NCBI GenBank assembly: GCA_907165065.1
Contig: OU015542.1
Span: 434,001-498,000, forward strand
Reading direction: 5' to 3'
From: Caprimulgus europaeus
Taxonomy: Eukaryota > Chordata > Aves > Caprimulgiformes > Caprimulgidae
DNA: 64,000 nt
Shown piece after piece: positions 50,601 through 61,740 of the stretch. The position numbers were made by a program, and so were the translations under genes. Position 1 is the first letter of the stretch. Each line of letters starts with the position of its first letter. The notes below the pieces were generated by a model. That model saw only the letters and a program-made list of their open reading frames with translations, was not told where the DNA came from and did no database searches.

Positions 50601-51966
50601 ACCTCAGCTCTGCTGGACCTGCCAAGCATTTAATGCCACTATTCTTGTCACATCGGGCATCTGTTTCACCTGCTGAGTGATCCAGAGTTGTAGTTCTTGG
50701 CAATCTCCATCTTCCTACTGGAAAAGCAAGTGGTTACAGCCAGGATCTATTGATTCCACCACTGCTAACAAAGTCACATTGAAGGGTTACCCACTCCCCA
50801 ACGTCCCAGCTCAGCCCTACAAGGCATTGCTCCAAGAGGAACAGTCACACTCCTGTCCCTACAGACCATTTGCTTAAGGTGCTGAGAGGAAATGATGAGC
50901 CATGCATGGCAGGGGATCGTAAAATTTGGTTGGCCAAGGGATAGAAAAAGATTGTCTTTTGCAGAACATGTGAAGTGGGTGAGATTCCTCAGATAATGGT
51001 ATTTGTTCACTTTGTTATTAAGACAGACTTTATCTGAAGAGTGCACACCCACTACCACTTCCTCTAACGGTCTAAAACTGAGCATGGATCTACAGGACTT
51101 ATTGGGAAATCAACAAAAGAGCTAAGGGATTATTTCTTCCTTTCCCTTAACTCCTGTTCCAGCTTCAGCCATTCTGGGGATCAGCAGCAGTCAGTGCTGT
51201 GATTATTTCTGATGCATGATGCTAGCTCAGACTCTGATTTTCTTTGTCTCTCTCTCCTGTAATGTCAGTCCCATCAAACCTGACAGTGCAGACATTGGCA
51301 GGGGATCCACAGAGCTGTGCTCCTATCACCCATCCGTGCTCTGCGCTGTGGGGGTCTTGTGTCTTACCTGGAAGTAGAAGTCAAGGGGCACTCTCTGGGG
51401 CTCTGGTCAAACACTAGGTCCAGACATTTACAGCATGAAAATTCTTAGAGGAGTATAGACAGAGGCTGTCCCTTCTGCTGCCTCATGCTCTTGGTCTCCT
51501 TTCACCACTAGTGCCCCTGGCTGGCTCTCATAGGGAGGAGAGAGATTGGAGTAATTGGGGAGTTTTCTAGATGGCAGAGGAAGAAACCAGCCACAGCCCT
51601 GGAGATGCAGTATGGAAAAATATCTGTGTGGATACTTTTAATATCCATGTTCAGTTCATGATTTTTGACAGAAAACCCACATTTTCCAAAGCAGGAAGAC
51701 AGATGTGGAAAACACAACAGCACCTTAAAGAGAGACATCTGAAACCAGAGTTGGGTTTCAAACCCACTGAAATGAAAATGCTTTAATAAGACTTGTGACA
51801 CAGTATCAGGGGTTGGAGGGTGCTAGTAAGGAACCATATTTTGCCTTATTCTGTTTTGACATAGCCAGGTATGATGAAGGCTTGCTGCTGAGCTGCCTTG
51901 GAGCTGGGTTCCCACTCTACCTGCCATTCGGTTTCTCCTGTTAGCACTGGAGAGGAAACAGACCTC
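47649..51966. other. Unique noncoding sequence, no gene seen
   Basis: A purine-rich stretch occupies about 47990-48070 and 48530-48600. A Glu-rich plus frame at 49656-49961 owes its acidic run to a GAAGAG-type purine tract. A TTAATTAA-containing A/T block lies near 49637. No gene is recognised. Confidence 0.4.
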
Positions 51967-52029
51967 CTCAGCTCAGCTCAGCTCAGCTCAGCTCAGCTCA
52001 GCTCAGCTCAGCTCAGCTCAGCTCAGCTC
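51967..52029. repeat. (CTCAG)n pentanucleotide microsatellite
   Basis: About 12.5 uninterrupted copies of CTCAG (equivalently GCTCA). The right edge runs into CTGCTGAGG, complementary to the left edge CCTCAGC, so the array ends can pair. The lack of interruptions suggests ongoing length variation. Confidence 0.97.
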
Positions 52030-53781
52030 TGCTGAGGAAGCACTAATCAGGTCTAAGGATGCATGTTTGGCAAATCCTGCCTGATAGCTTGTTGACCAGT
52101 GACAAGACCAAGAGTATTCTCAATGCACAGTAAACAAATCAAACTCCCAACCACATTTTCTGCAAAGGAAACCAAAATGCCTTGATAATCAATCAGAAGG
52201 ACCTGCCACATGACAAGAGCTTGCAAGCAGAAAGCAGAGGCAGCACCTTGGACTCAGCAAAGCCTGAGCTTCCCAGCTGTGCTCCAGGCGTGTGTGCAGT
52301 CACACAAACCACACCGTATGAGAGCTATCTGCTGGGAAATAAAGCACCATCTGGGCATGTCTGCAGTGTGGGGTGTCCTCTCAGGCCAGTTCAGCCCAGT
52401 GCTCTTTCCCTATTTTGCTCTTTTCCTGTTTCCTCGTGTAGGGAACTGGACTAGTGTAGGGAACTCCAGTAGGGAACTGGAACCATTGTAATTCTGGGGA
52501 AAAAGGTAATTTCCACATGAAGCTGCAATAGTGCAGGGAACTGCAGGATGTTTTTTATTGCTGCAACCACATTTGTTGCAATCACCCAGCCATAAGCTTT
52601 CTCACAATTGTATGTGCTCAAAAGAGGTGACTCCCACCAGTAGCTCCCTAATTAACTGTAATCTTTCTGTGGGATCCCATCTCTCGGCAGATGGTTGGCT
52701 ACACTCTGGGGCTGCAAGAAGGAAATAAGCTGGGCTGCTTTTGTTTGTTCTGCTGCAGCATGCTTATCCATGGTTACAAGACAAGTAGTTCTGCGATGGC
52801 TCCAACAGCCCTGTGTGCACAGAGCCTGCACAGCCACCCACCTTGACATGCCATCACCACACGGATCATGTGCAGCCAGGCACATCCACAGACACACGGG
52901 CACATGGGAAACTGTGTACATGTGTGCATGCATGTTTACACAGCCATAAAGAAATCATTAGTCCCTGTCCCTATCAGTCTTTAAAATGTACAGCCTGCAC
53001 TCAGCATGCAACCCATTGGTATCTTTGTAAAGTATTGCCTGTGCCTGGAGGCTGTCCTGCCTCTCTTTGCAAGTCTCCAGAGCCCTTGGCTCGCTAATGT
53101 CTTCTGGTCAGTTAAGTGAAACTGTTCCCATCTGCTCTGTCCATGCTAACAGCCCGAGCTCCTGCAGCCAAATCCTGTAAGGCTGCATGCACACAGTGTA
53201 TATCCTGGATATATCGTACAGAGGGGATGTTTCAGGAACCATATTTATTGCCTCTCAAGCTGTGATTTGCTTAGCTGGTGATGCTTCACTCTTTAGCTGA
53301 CCCTGGATCCTGAGTGGTACTGCCTCTGCACAACACTGTTACCAGCATGATGATGTCTTCACTGTACATCTCCAAGGAGCTTGCAGTCCATTTTCCTTTG
53401 GACACTGGGGTTGCTCCGCAGAACAGTATCTGGACTGGGTTAGTACCTTTGACAGAGCCACTACTTTAGGTTTGAACTTTTACTAGGATATACACTGATC
53501 TGTTTTGACATGAAGAGGCTGTCATGCATGAATCACATATGTTGCCTTGGTCACATTTCCATGTGTTTCTTTCACTTCTGTACAACAGCATCTTGGATGC
53601 ACGCAGACGCCGCAGCTTGTGGCAGCCATCTGTTTTCAGTCTGTGGAAACAGAAGAAGCCCTTGGCATGTGCCTGACTGCTACAGACCTGTATTGATCCC
53701 ACCATCCAGCTAAGTAGGCTGAGATGGTCTGCCTGGCTTTTTCAGTCACCTCAGAAAAGGGTGCTCACTAATGATAGTCAG
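52030..53781. other. Unique noncoding sequence, no gene seen
   Basis: No gene is recognised. A short duplicated phrase, 'gtagggaact', occurs three times at about 52438-52480, a small local duplication. Confidence 0.45.
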
Positions 53782-54385
53782 GGAATCACAGAATAACCCA
53801 GTTTGGAAGGGGCCTCGGGAGGTCTGTGGTGCAGCTGCACCAACATCAGCAATGAAATCAGACCAGGTTGTTGAGGATTTTCTCCAGTTAGGTCTTTAAA
53901 TCCTCCATGAACAGAGATGCTGCAGCTTCTCTGGGCAACCTATTTCTTTGATTGACTGTCCTAATTGGGAGAAAACTTTCCTTATATACATTCTGAACCT
54001 CTCCCGTTTCAATTTATGTCCACCGTCTCTTGTTCTTCCACCATGCACTACTGTGAAATGCCTGGCTCTGTCTTCCTGATGACTTTCTCAAAGGCACTGG
54101 CAGACTGCTGGGAGGACATGTCCCCAAAGCCTTCCCTTCTCCAGGCTGAACAAAGCTCATTCCCAAGCCCTCTCCTTGCCAGGAAACGTGTTTGAGCCCT
54201 GTGACCGTCTTGGTGACCCTGTACGGAACTCCCTCCAGTTTACCAACATCCGTCACTGGTGGGTCTAAAACTGGACACAGGATTCTAAATGTGGTCTAAC
54301 AAGAATTGAGTACAAGGCAATAACCATTTCCCACGATTTTCTGACTGTGCTCTGTTAGTACAGCCCAGTTGGCCCTCACTCCTGG
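53782..54385 (-). mobile_element. CR1 LINE 3' fragment
   Basis: The plus strand begins 'ggaatcacagaataaccc', the antisense of the CR1 tail, and continues through the expected order of antisense CR1 phrases: 'gcagcttctctgggcaacct', 'aaaactttccttatatacat', 'cttctccaggctgaacaaag', 'ctggacacaggattctaaat' and 'gagtacaaggcaataacc'. It therefore covers the 3' UTR and the C-terminal part of ORF2. Several substitutions and small indels break the frame; the 76-codon plus frame inside is antisense and meaningless. The 5' limit near 54385 is approximate. Compared with 26610-26900, this copy is better preserved. Confidence 0.9.
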
Positions 54386-55950
54386 GATGTACTGGTGGCA
54401 CGGTAGTGAGAGGGAGGAAGAGGGAGAACAAGTGCAGGGGCTTATGCAGGACCCAGTGCAAATTTCAACATATCAGAGAGCCTCTCAGTGCCTTTTCTGG
54501 GACGTGGACTTGACCCTTTCTGCCTAGACAAGATGGTGATAGCTGGTCTGTAAATGTTACCAACAGGTAGGGAGATGGAATAGGTCACATTGTACTCTTC
54601 GGCAGGAAATTACATTTTGCAGTCTGGGCCATGTTACTTTGTTATTACCAACACATAAATCTGCAAGTGCACAGCTTATTGAGGCTCTCTGACAGCCAGG
54701 AGATGGGGAATTGTTACTATGACAGATGGACTGACAAGTATACTCCTGTAGAAAAAACTTTGTTCAGCTTAGAGTTAAGGCTGTAAATAAACCTTACATA
54801 AAAGGAGTGTGATTAGAAGAGTGTGGATTGAGAAGATGAGGCATCCCAGGGCACACAGTGCTAGGAGGAGGATGATGGGTGCTGGATGGAGGCAGGGCTC
54901 AAAACTGGGCTGTTTTCTCCCCCTCTGGGTCCTATATGTGATATAGCGAGTATTGTCCAGTTAGAAAAGGTGCTTAATCACCCCATGCTCTTCCAGCCCT
55001 GGCTGTGTAAGAACAGCAGCTGAGCTTTGCTTGCATTTGGTTAACTCATGGAGACTTGTGGAAAGCAGTCCCTGTGCCCTGGTGATGGCTCCACCTTGGA
55101 CACCTGTGAGTGGCCAGATATGAAGGTGACAACGCAGGAAAGTGCCCCCAGAAGACTTTCAGAGGGATGCCTTCTGCTTCAGGAAGATCAAGGATTAATT
55201 CTCCATTTCCCTGAGTTTTCAAACTTGTTTCATTACTAGCAAGGGGAAGTCAGCACGACTGAGCTGTGCTGAGTGCTGAACGCAGCCTGGGCCAAGCCCT
55301 GGGCTGTGGAGCCTGCAGAGGGTAAGCAAGGCAAGAGCTCCATGGGGGAGTGCTGGGCTGCAGAGCAAACCACCCCAGAAGAGATGCCAGCTGTGGTTCC
55401 TGTTCAGTCTCCCATGGCATGGTTGTGCTCACTCTCTCCCAGCCATGGTGGTGTTACCGTTCTCAGAAAGGACAGGAATCACCTCATGAAGAGCTGTCAT
55501 CTCAGTGCTCTGGCCAGGCAGAAATTTCCTGTCAAAACAACATTCCAACAGAAAGTAAAGCTGGTAATTCCAGACACTGTCTGTGGAGGCACCTGCTAGG
55601 CTTGGAAACTCTGGACTTTCTGTGAGAGAAATAAAAACATGGGAATTTTCAGCCAGAAGTCTAACAGGAATGTCACCTTCCCAAAGGGACAGCTCTGCAG
55701 GGAAGACATCCAGGTTTGTGCAGGAAGCAGAGCAGGGATGTGAGCTGTCGAGGGTCTCCTGACCTTCTGCATGGGGATGTGTGGTGACTGTGCCTCCTGT
55801 GTGAGACATCATTCCCCAGCTGCTGCTTATCCAGGTCTGCCAAAACAGCCCCTGTCCTAGCACATCTTCAGAGCTGTGGCTTCTTCCAAGGCCACTGACA
55901 GCTCCCACTGCAATAAGGTTCAGATTAAAACACTGGGAGCATAATGGCAA
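54386..55950. other. Unique noncoding sequence, no gene seen
   Basis: No gene is recognised. A 355-codon minus frame (55429-56496), the longest in the window, reaches into this segment, but a large part of it is the antisense of the CR1 element that follows and it has no domain outside it. Confidence 0.45.
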
Positions 55951-56592
55951 GTTGAACATGAGCCAGCAGTGCGTCCTGGCAAGAGGGACACCCGTGTCCT
56001 GGGGGCACCCAGCACTGCACTGCGACCCGGGCCAGGGAGGGGATCGTCCCGCTCTGCTCTGCACTGGGGCGGCCTCACCTCCAGCACTGGGGGCAGTTTG
56101 GGCGCCACAGGAGAAAAAGGATCTAAAGCTGCTGGAGAGTGTCCAGAGGAGGGACACAACATTGGGGAAGGGTTTAGAGGGGAAGGGTGTGAGGAGAGGC
56201 TGAAGGCACTTGGGTTGTTCAGCCTGGAGGAGACTGAGAGGAGATCTCCTGGCGGTCTGGAACTTCCTCCCCAGGGGAAGAGGAGGGGCAGGCGCTGAGC
56301 TCTTCTCTCTGGCCACCAACGCCAGGAGCAGAGGCCATGGCAGGAAGATGTGGCAGGGGAGGGGGAGGTTGGCCATGAGGAAAAGGTTCTTGAGGCAGAG
56401 GGTGGTGGAGCACTGGCACAGGCTCCCCAGGGAGGTGCTGATGGCCCCAAGCCTGACAAGATTCCAGCAGCATTTGGCCAAGGCCCTCAGGGACATGGTG
56501 TGAATGTTGGGACTGTCCTGTGCAGGGACAGGAGTTGGACTCCATGGTCCTGGTGGGTCCCTTCCAGCTCACAGCATTCAATGATTCCATAA
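55951..56592 (+). mobile_element. CR1 LINE 3' fragment
   Basis: Plus-strand CR1 in sense: 'aacatgagccagcagtgcg', 'gggatcgtcccgctctgctc', 'gagaggctgaaggcacttgg', 'agactgagaggagatctcct', 'aaaaggttcttgaggcagag', 'caggctccccagggaggtg' and 'gtgggtcccttccagctcac' occur in the order of the avian CR1 ORF2 end and 3' UTR. It terminates in ATTCAATGATTCCATA, two degenerate copies of the ATTCTATG octamer, so the 3' end is intact. The fragment is 5'-truncated, as usual. Low divergence relative to the other CR1 pieces here suggests the youngest of the set. Confidence 0.96.
56210..56503 (+). pseudogene. CR1 ORF2 C-terminal remnant
   Basis: This frame encodes the end of the CR1 reverse-transcriptase/endonuclease ORF2, with the characteristic RLRGDLLAVWNFL, FSLATN, RKRFLRQRVVEHWHRLP and FQQHLAKALRDMV segments before a natural stop at 56501-56503. 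The preceding residues (ERLKALGLFSLEET) lie in a different plus frame, so a frameshift occurred near 56225-56240. The domain that does the catalysis is absent because of 5' truncation. The first Met is internal and not a real start. Confidence 0.85.
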
Positions 56593-59500
56593 AGCAGAGG
56601 CTTGGTGAGACAGATGACCATATGGACCACATGGCTGTGGTTGGATCTTCCGAGGCATCTTGTCACCCCCTCAGCAATTCAGGGACAACTGTGTCCACCC
56701 TTCTCCATTTGGACAAGGCCTTTTGCCTGCAGACACAGGTGGTGGTGGCTGATGGGCATTGCACAAGGGGCAGTGAGCCAGGCCGAGGTCTCCATGGAGA
56801 TGGGGGCCCGTGTCCTCCAGCACTTGTCCTGCGGCCTCACGCAGAGCAGAAACTCTCTGCAGTTCAGTGAGTCTGGGCTCTTGCTAAACATCTTTGACAT
56901 TTGATTTGAGAAGTAAAGGTCAGGCTCCTCAGAGAATAGTAATGTGGGTTTAATGAACAAAAACTGTCAGAGTTGGCATTGCTGTAGCCTTTTTGGGAGG
57001 CAGTGGAGTCTGGAGAGCCGTGCTGCCTGCTCTGGCAGCGATGGCCTCAGCTGCCTGCGCCCGGACCTTTGCACAGCCCCTGCAGGGAGCACTGCCACGG
57101 CTGGTGGGGTGTGACATGGGCTGTGACAGGGGCCTGACCTAACTCTGCAGGCCATGCTGACAGAGGGGAGCAGGCTTCCTCTGCACCTTTCTTCCTCTCT
57201 TGAGGTCTCCTCTTCCTGAGTGATCCAAGAGAGCAGAGAAACCTTCTTCTGCTGGAGCTCACCCAAGAGCGTTCAACAGCCTGTGGACAGTGGAACAGCG
57301 AGGGCACAGGACAGGCCAGCCCTGGTGTTACCCAAAGCTTCATTCCTTGACCATGGCCCAGTTTCTGTGGCAGCATCACTGGCTGCTCTTGTATCTCGTG
57401 TCATTTGTACCTCAGTCCTTCTCCAGCTATTGTATCCAGATTTCTTGTATAATATGGGGGACCTGAGCTCTGAAACTTTTTTCTTGGCACCATTATGAAG
57501 TCAAAAAACTCTTTTAAAATCAAAAAGTAAGACATATTCCAGCAAAATATTCTAGCATTTCCAAAAATGAGAAATGGTATTAAATTTGGCCAATTTCTGT
57601 CAAATTCAGCACAAATTCCATGTTCATGTCTTGTCTCTTTTCAGACTCTTTCCCCTGTTTGTTGGGAGTGTTTTGCCAGCTCTGTTACCCCTGTATACCC
57701 ATGTCCCTCCCCCATTCCTGTGAGCTGTTTTCCCTCGTCTCCCTTACAAAGGGACGTAAGCTTTGCTTTTATGTCTAATACTGTGTGTCCCATTTCATGC
57801 TCTCACACTCACAATGTACACAGAGAATACAATCCTTCTCACATACAAAATTGCAAATACATGGCTAAACCATGTCAAATTTCATATTTGCAATGAAATG
57901 TTCTCATTTATAGATCTGCATGTTTTCTGGCCACAAAGTGAACATCTCTTGAAGCTGAACAATCTCTTTCAAGCTAAATTAGGAGCCATCAGCAACTCTC
58001 AGCTTTACATAGCTGGAAATCACTGCTGATGTATTTTCCTTCCTCTACTTTGCTCTCAGAGTAAATGCTAGATATTGTGTTTACCTCTGCAAGATAGCAG
58101 AGTCAGTCAGCTCCCTGTGGCCTAAGCATTAAGGTTTTCCTCCTTTTTACTTCTGGAATTACATTTAAAAATTTACTCTAAAAGTACACTGACACTTAAA
58201 GTCAAGTGCTTCAAATGTTGGAAGCACCAAAATTAAGGCTTTTGTCCTCTCCAGCCTCTTGAGCAGGATCATTACAATGCAGTCTTTAATTACATAAGCA
58301 TATACTAGTTTTTCCACAGAATCCCTAACTCATTCCATGCCTGGATAATCATTCAATATTTCTCTTAATCCTCCCCATTCAATGTGTGCCACAGGCTTTA
58401 TTTGCTGCACACCATCCAAACCCTCTGTTGACTACACAATTACTCATTTCCTCCTGGGTGTTTCTCTGGTGCTTTTATCAGACTCTATGAATGCTTCTCA
58501 AGTGCTAACGAATTTATTTCCACAGAGCACCTAATGACCTTGCACTTTGTCCCTTGAGAACTGAGGAAGAAATATGAACACCAGTATAAGAGTGAGTCTG
58601 AGTTTAGATGCTGTGCAGCAGGCCCTTAGCATTTCTTTACATTTCATCTGTTCAAAGCATAGCTCCCGTTGGCCTCCGTTTGGAGTGCTCAGCACTTCTG
58701 CAAGCCTGACCCTAAGATCTTCCCCTGGGGGCCTTGCAAATGAGAAAAGCGTAATTAAGCTCAGCCTTGCCTTCTGGATGAATGCAAGGGTAGGAAGGAA
58801 CCCCCAGGAGAGTGCAATCTTCTCCTGCAATCTCTCACGCTGCTCAGTAAAGCTTTTCTGGTCTTCCCAGGAAATGAGGGATACTGCTTTGTTACACAGC
58901 CCCTAGAGCAAGCCCAACCCGTGCATTGCACACAGCCTGAATGAGAACAGGAGATGACTGTGTCACTAAACCAGTAATAAAGTCACAGTTGTACTTGCTC
59001 TGTCCCTCACCATTCCCCTCTCATCCCCTCTCCACCTTTAGATACTTCCTAAACCCCCTTCAGAAAGACTTTGTCCTTGTGTGCCAGTTCCTGTGCACCT
59101 CTTCCACTAGACCAGATTCAAAGCAGTCCTCTCTCCCTTCCTTACTCTAAGGAGCACTCTTCTGTCCTGGAGATTCTTCTCCAACCATGGCTCTTAGGCT
59201 GGAGCAGGGGGTCTGGCATCATGGATGGTTTTCATCCTTACCCATGGAGATAAGGAAAACCATCCTAAGCCAGAGAACTGTTTTCACATTGCTGCTTTTC
59301 TGCACCTTCCTCTGGGAGCAGGGGTCCATCCTGAGACTAGAGGTCCCATGTCACACCAGGAACCTACAGCACAGCAGCAGCATCTGTCTCCAAACAGCGC
59401 ATGCCTTGAATGCCCCAGCCACTTGCAGAGACCAAGCAGAGGCTGAGCTGAGCTGATCTGGGGTCATGGTGCTGCAGAGAGCAAACAGATCAGGAATGAG

Positions 59501-61217
59501 CTGAAGACCACAAGGAAAGGCAGAAAGATGCTGTAAGGGTCCATGGGATGGTGTGTGGGAGTGCAGTCCTGGCTGTCTTTGTGACACCTGGGATCTCAAA
59601 TTTGCCACTGTGGAGGCAACTTTCATACCATCCCCATGCTGTGGAGAAATCCTCCCAGCTCTTTCCCAGCTCCTGCTTTTCTCAGGAACATTCACCGTGC
59701 TCTTTCTACAGTTGGGCGTATCCAGCCTTGGTCAGATGTGGGTGCAAGGTGCCTGTGGGAGCTGAGTTAACAACCTGACTGTGCAGCACCTGGGCTCCAG
59801 CTGTGAGTGAAAGCTAAAGCGACGGCTTAAAACACTAAGATTTAACCGAAGTTGCTCCACTTCCATCTCATAATGGAGCTTGGCATGGTGCATTTCCCGT
59901 TTTTAGCTCCCAGCCACTAGCAGCATTTGGCATCTGTGCCAGTTTGTAATGATAAGACTCGGGGTTTTAGGAAAAAAAAACAAAAAAACAAACAGAATAT
60001 TTGAGAGCTGGTTACCCCTCTGTGCTGACAACCTGCTGTGTGCCCACAGATGGGTGCTCTGTGGGGCTGAGGATGTGCTCTGGGAGCCTGACACTGATCC
60101 CACGTGTAACAGCAGCAGCCCTCCCACCCTGTGTTTTGCAGAGATCCTGCTCTTCTCCAGTTGATGAGATCCCTGGAGATGGCTGAGCAGCCGTCTGTCC
60201 CTTTCCTCGTCCAAGCAGCCTGCGACTCTGCTTCTCGGTTTGTTTAGAAAAGGTTTCATGTTCACCTTCCCAAACTCCCAGACAACTGCTCTGACATATT
60301 TTTCCTGTCAATGCAAAGACAACAAAGTCTGGTAAAACAGCTGCTTGAGCCTCCCAGGTTACTACGTTCTTGGTATTAAAAAGCTGTTTTCCAACGGACT
60401 GGCAGGGCGGTTTAGAGTCCCACGTGGTCCAGACTGGAGCTCCAGCTTGCCCCTGGAGAGGCACAAATTGTTCCCACTTCCAGACTCATTTTTCTTGAGA
60501 TGCTCCTCTCCAGACAAGATGGATCAGCACCTCATACTGCACTGACCCATCTGCTTTACAAAGTGGGTAACCATATTACATTGCTCTGTGCTCACACTAA
60601 TACTCACCTGTGCTGGCTTTTTTGGACACACCACCTGAAGTGATACAGCTTCTGGTACCAAGCTGTCCCAGAGCAGGGCCAGCAGAAACTCAGAGCCATG
60701 TGCAACATGCAGGGCATGGGGCTTCACAGCAATTCACAGAGGAAAATGCAATTCCTGCAGACACAGAGTTTGTGGTTGTACCGCAAGGGAGGACCTGTTG
60801 CTGGCCACAGTGCCCCTGCTGCTCTGCCTGCCCTGTCCATACTGCCAGTATTCTCGTCAGGAGTCTTTTAACTGAAGCCTCGTGGTGGAAATCATGTCCA
60901 GAGACTTCCAGGAAGAGCTACCTTACCTCTCCATATGCATGGACTTCCAATAAGACCAGGTTCTCTCCAGAGTCCAGGGTATAGCTCTTCCAGGACCCCT
61001 AAAGCAGGACCTTTTTGTTCTTACATCTTGCATGATGCTGCATTTCAGCAACCTCACCTCACCAAGATGGCCAGATAGCTCTGTGCTGCTCAGCCCACCT
61101 TGTTGCTTGTTGTGGCTCTGCTGTCCACCTTCACTGCTCCTTCTAGACAGGACAGCCAAAACCAGACCCCAGGGCACCCTATTCATTCATCCTGGATGAC
61201 GGTTTCTCATGGGAGCT
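56593..61217. other. Unique noncoding sequence, no gene seen
   Basis: No gene or repeat family is recognised. An A-rich tract interrupted by C lies at 59971-59992. The part at about 57480-58450 is A/T-rich compared with its neighbours. Open frames are up to about 150 codons (60012-60464 minus) and featureless. Confidence 0.4.
59971..59992. repeat. A-rich simple sequence
   Basis: Nine A, then seven A, then short AAC units. No associated retroposed copy is recognised. Confidence 0.75.
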
Positions 61218-61670
61218 CTATATTGAATGCTGTCTCATTGCACAGCGGGGAACGTTTTCAGGCAACAGGGCCAGCTGGAGCCTCTGCAGGTCCACAGGTA
61301 CCTCATGGAAGACAAGAGGCTTGCAGAGGATGGGTATGGACACGAGCAGCCCCAGAGCCTTCCCAGTGATGTTGAAGGCAGTCAGCTGGACCAGTCTAAA
61401 AGCACTGGAGAGGAGAAACACTGTAGTCTGCTGGCCTGAAATATCAAATTTGTGGGAGCTCTTCTTATGAGGAACACTAGGACAGGTGCTGTGGGGTGCC
61501 CGAGGGTCCCCAAGGTTCATGTCAAGCTCTTCATCCACAGTGAGCTCAGCCCAGGCTGAAACTGGTCCTGCCTGCACATCCTCCATGGCTACTCGGCTTT
61601 TACAGGTTTGGCAGGTCTGGTTGCTATTCACCTCCCCAGAGCCAGGCAGACCACGCCTGTACATGGCCAT
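61218..61670 (-). CDS. Candidate 150-residue ORF, unknown, low confidence
   Basis: A complete minus-strand frame runs from an ATG at 61670 (context CAGAAATGG, with G at -3 and G at +4, a fair Kozak match) to a stop at 61218. The N-terminal half is polar, with a CQTCK cysteine pair near residue 20 and an acidic stretch (ELTVDEELDMNLGD) near residues 42-55. The C-terminal half has a hydrophobic segment (about residues 82-118: TVFLLSSAFRLVQLT, then GLLVSIPILCKPLVF) that could span or re-enter a membrane. A TATA-like TTTAAATA lies about 60 bases upstream. I do not recognise the family, an in-frame stop precedes the ATG closely, and chance frames of this length occur elsewhere in the window. Confidence 0.15.
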   Translation of the reverse strand: MAMYRRGLPGSGEVNSNQTCQTCKSRVAMEDVQAGPVSAWAELTVDEELDMNLGDPRAPHSTCPSVPHKKSSHKFDISGQQTTVFLLSSAFRLVQLTAFNITGKALGLLVSIPILCKPLVFHEVPVDLQRLQLALLPENVPRCAMRQHSI

Positions 61671-61726
61671 TTCTGTGTCCAGACCTCAGCCCAGGCGTGC
61701 CTGTGTCTGGCTCTGCTGGTGAGAGC

Positions 61727-61734
61727 AGTATTTA
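61727..61734 (-). promoter_or_regulatory. TATA-like element upstream of the candidate ORF
   Basis: Minus-strand TTTAAATA, about 57 bases before the ATG at 61670. That spacing would put a start site near 61700 with a leader of about 30 bases. Seen directly; function inferred and weak. Confidence 0.2.
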
Positions 61735-61740
61735 AAGGGC

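Noticed and set aside
55429-56496. Longest open frame in the window, 355 codons, minus strand
   Set aside because: About half of it is the exact antisense of the CR1 element at 55951-56592; the rest shows no domain and is low-complexity Ser/Leu/Pro text. It is a shadow frame.
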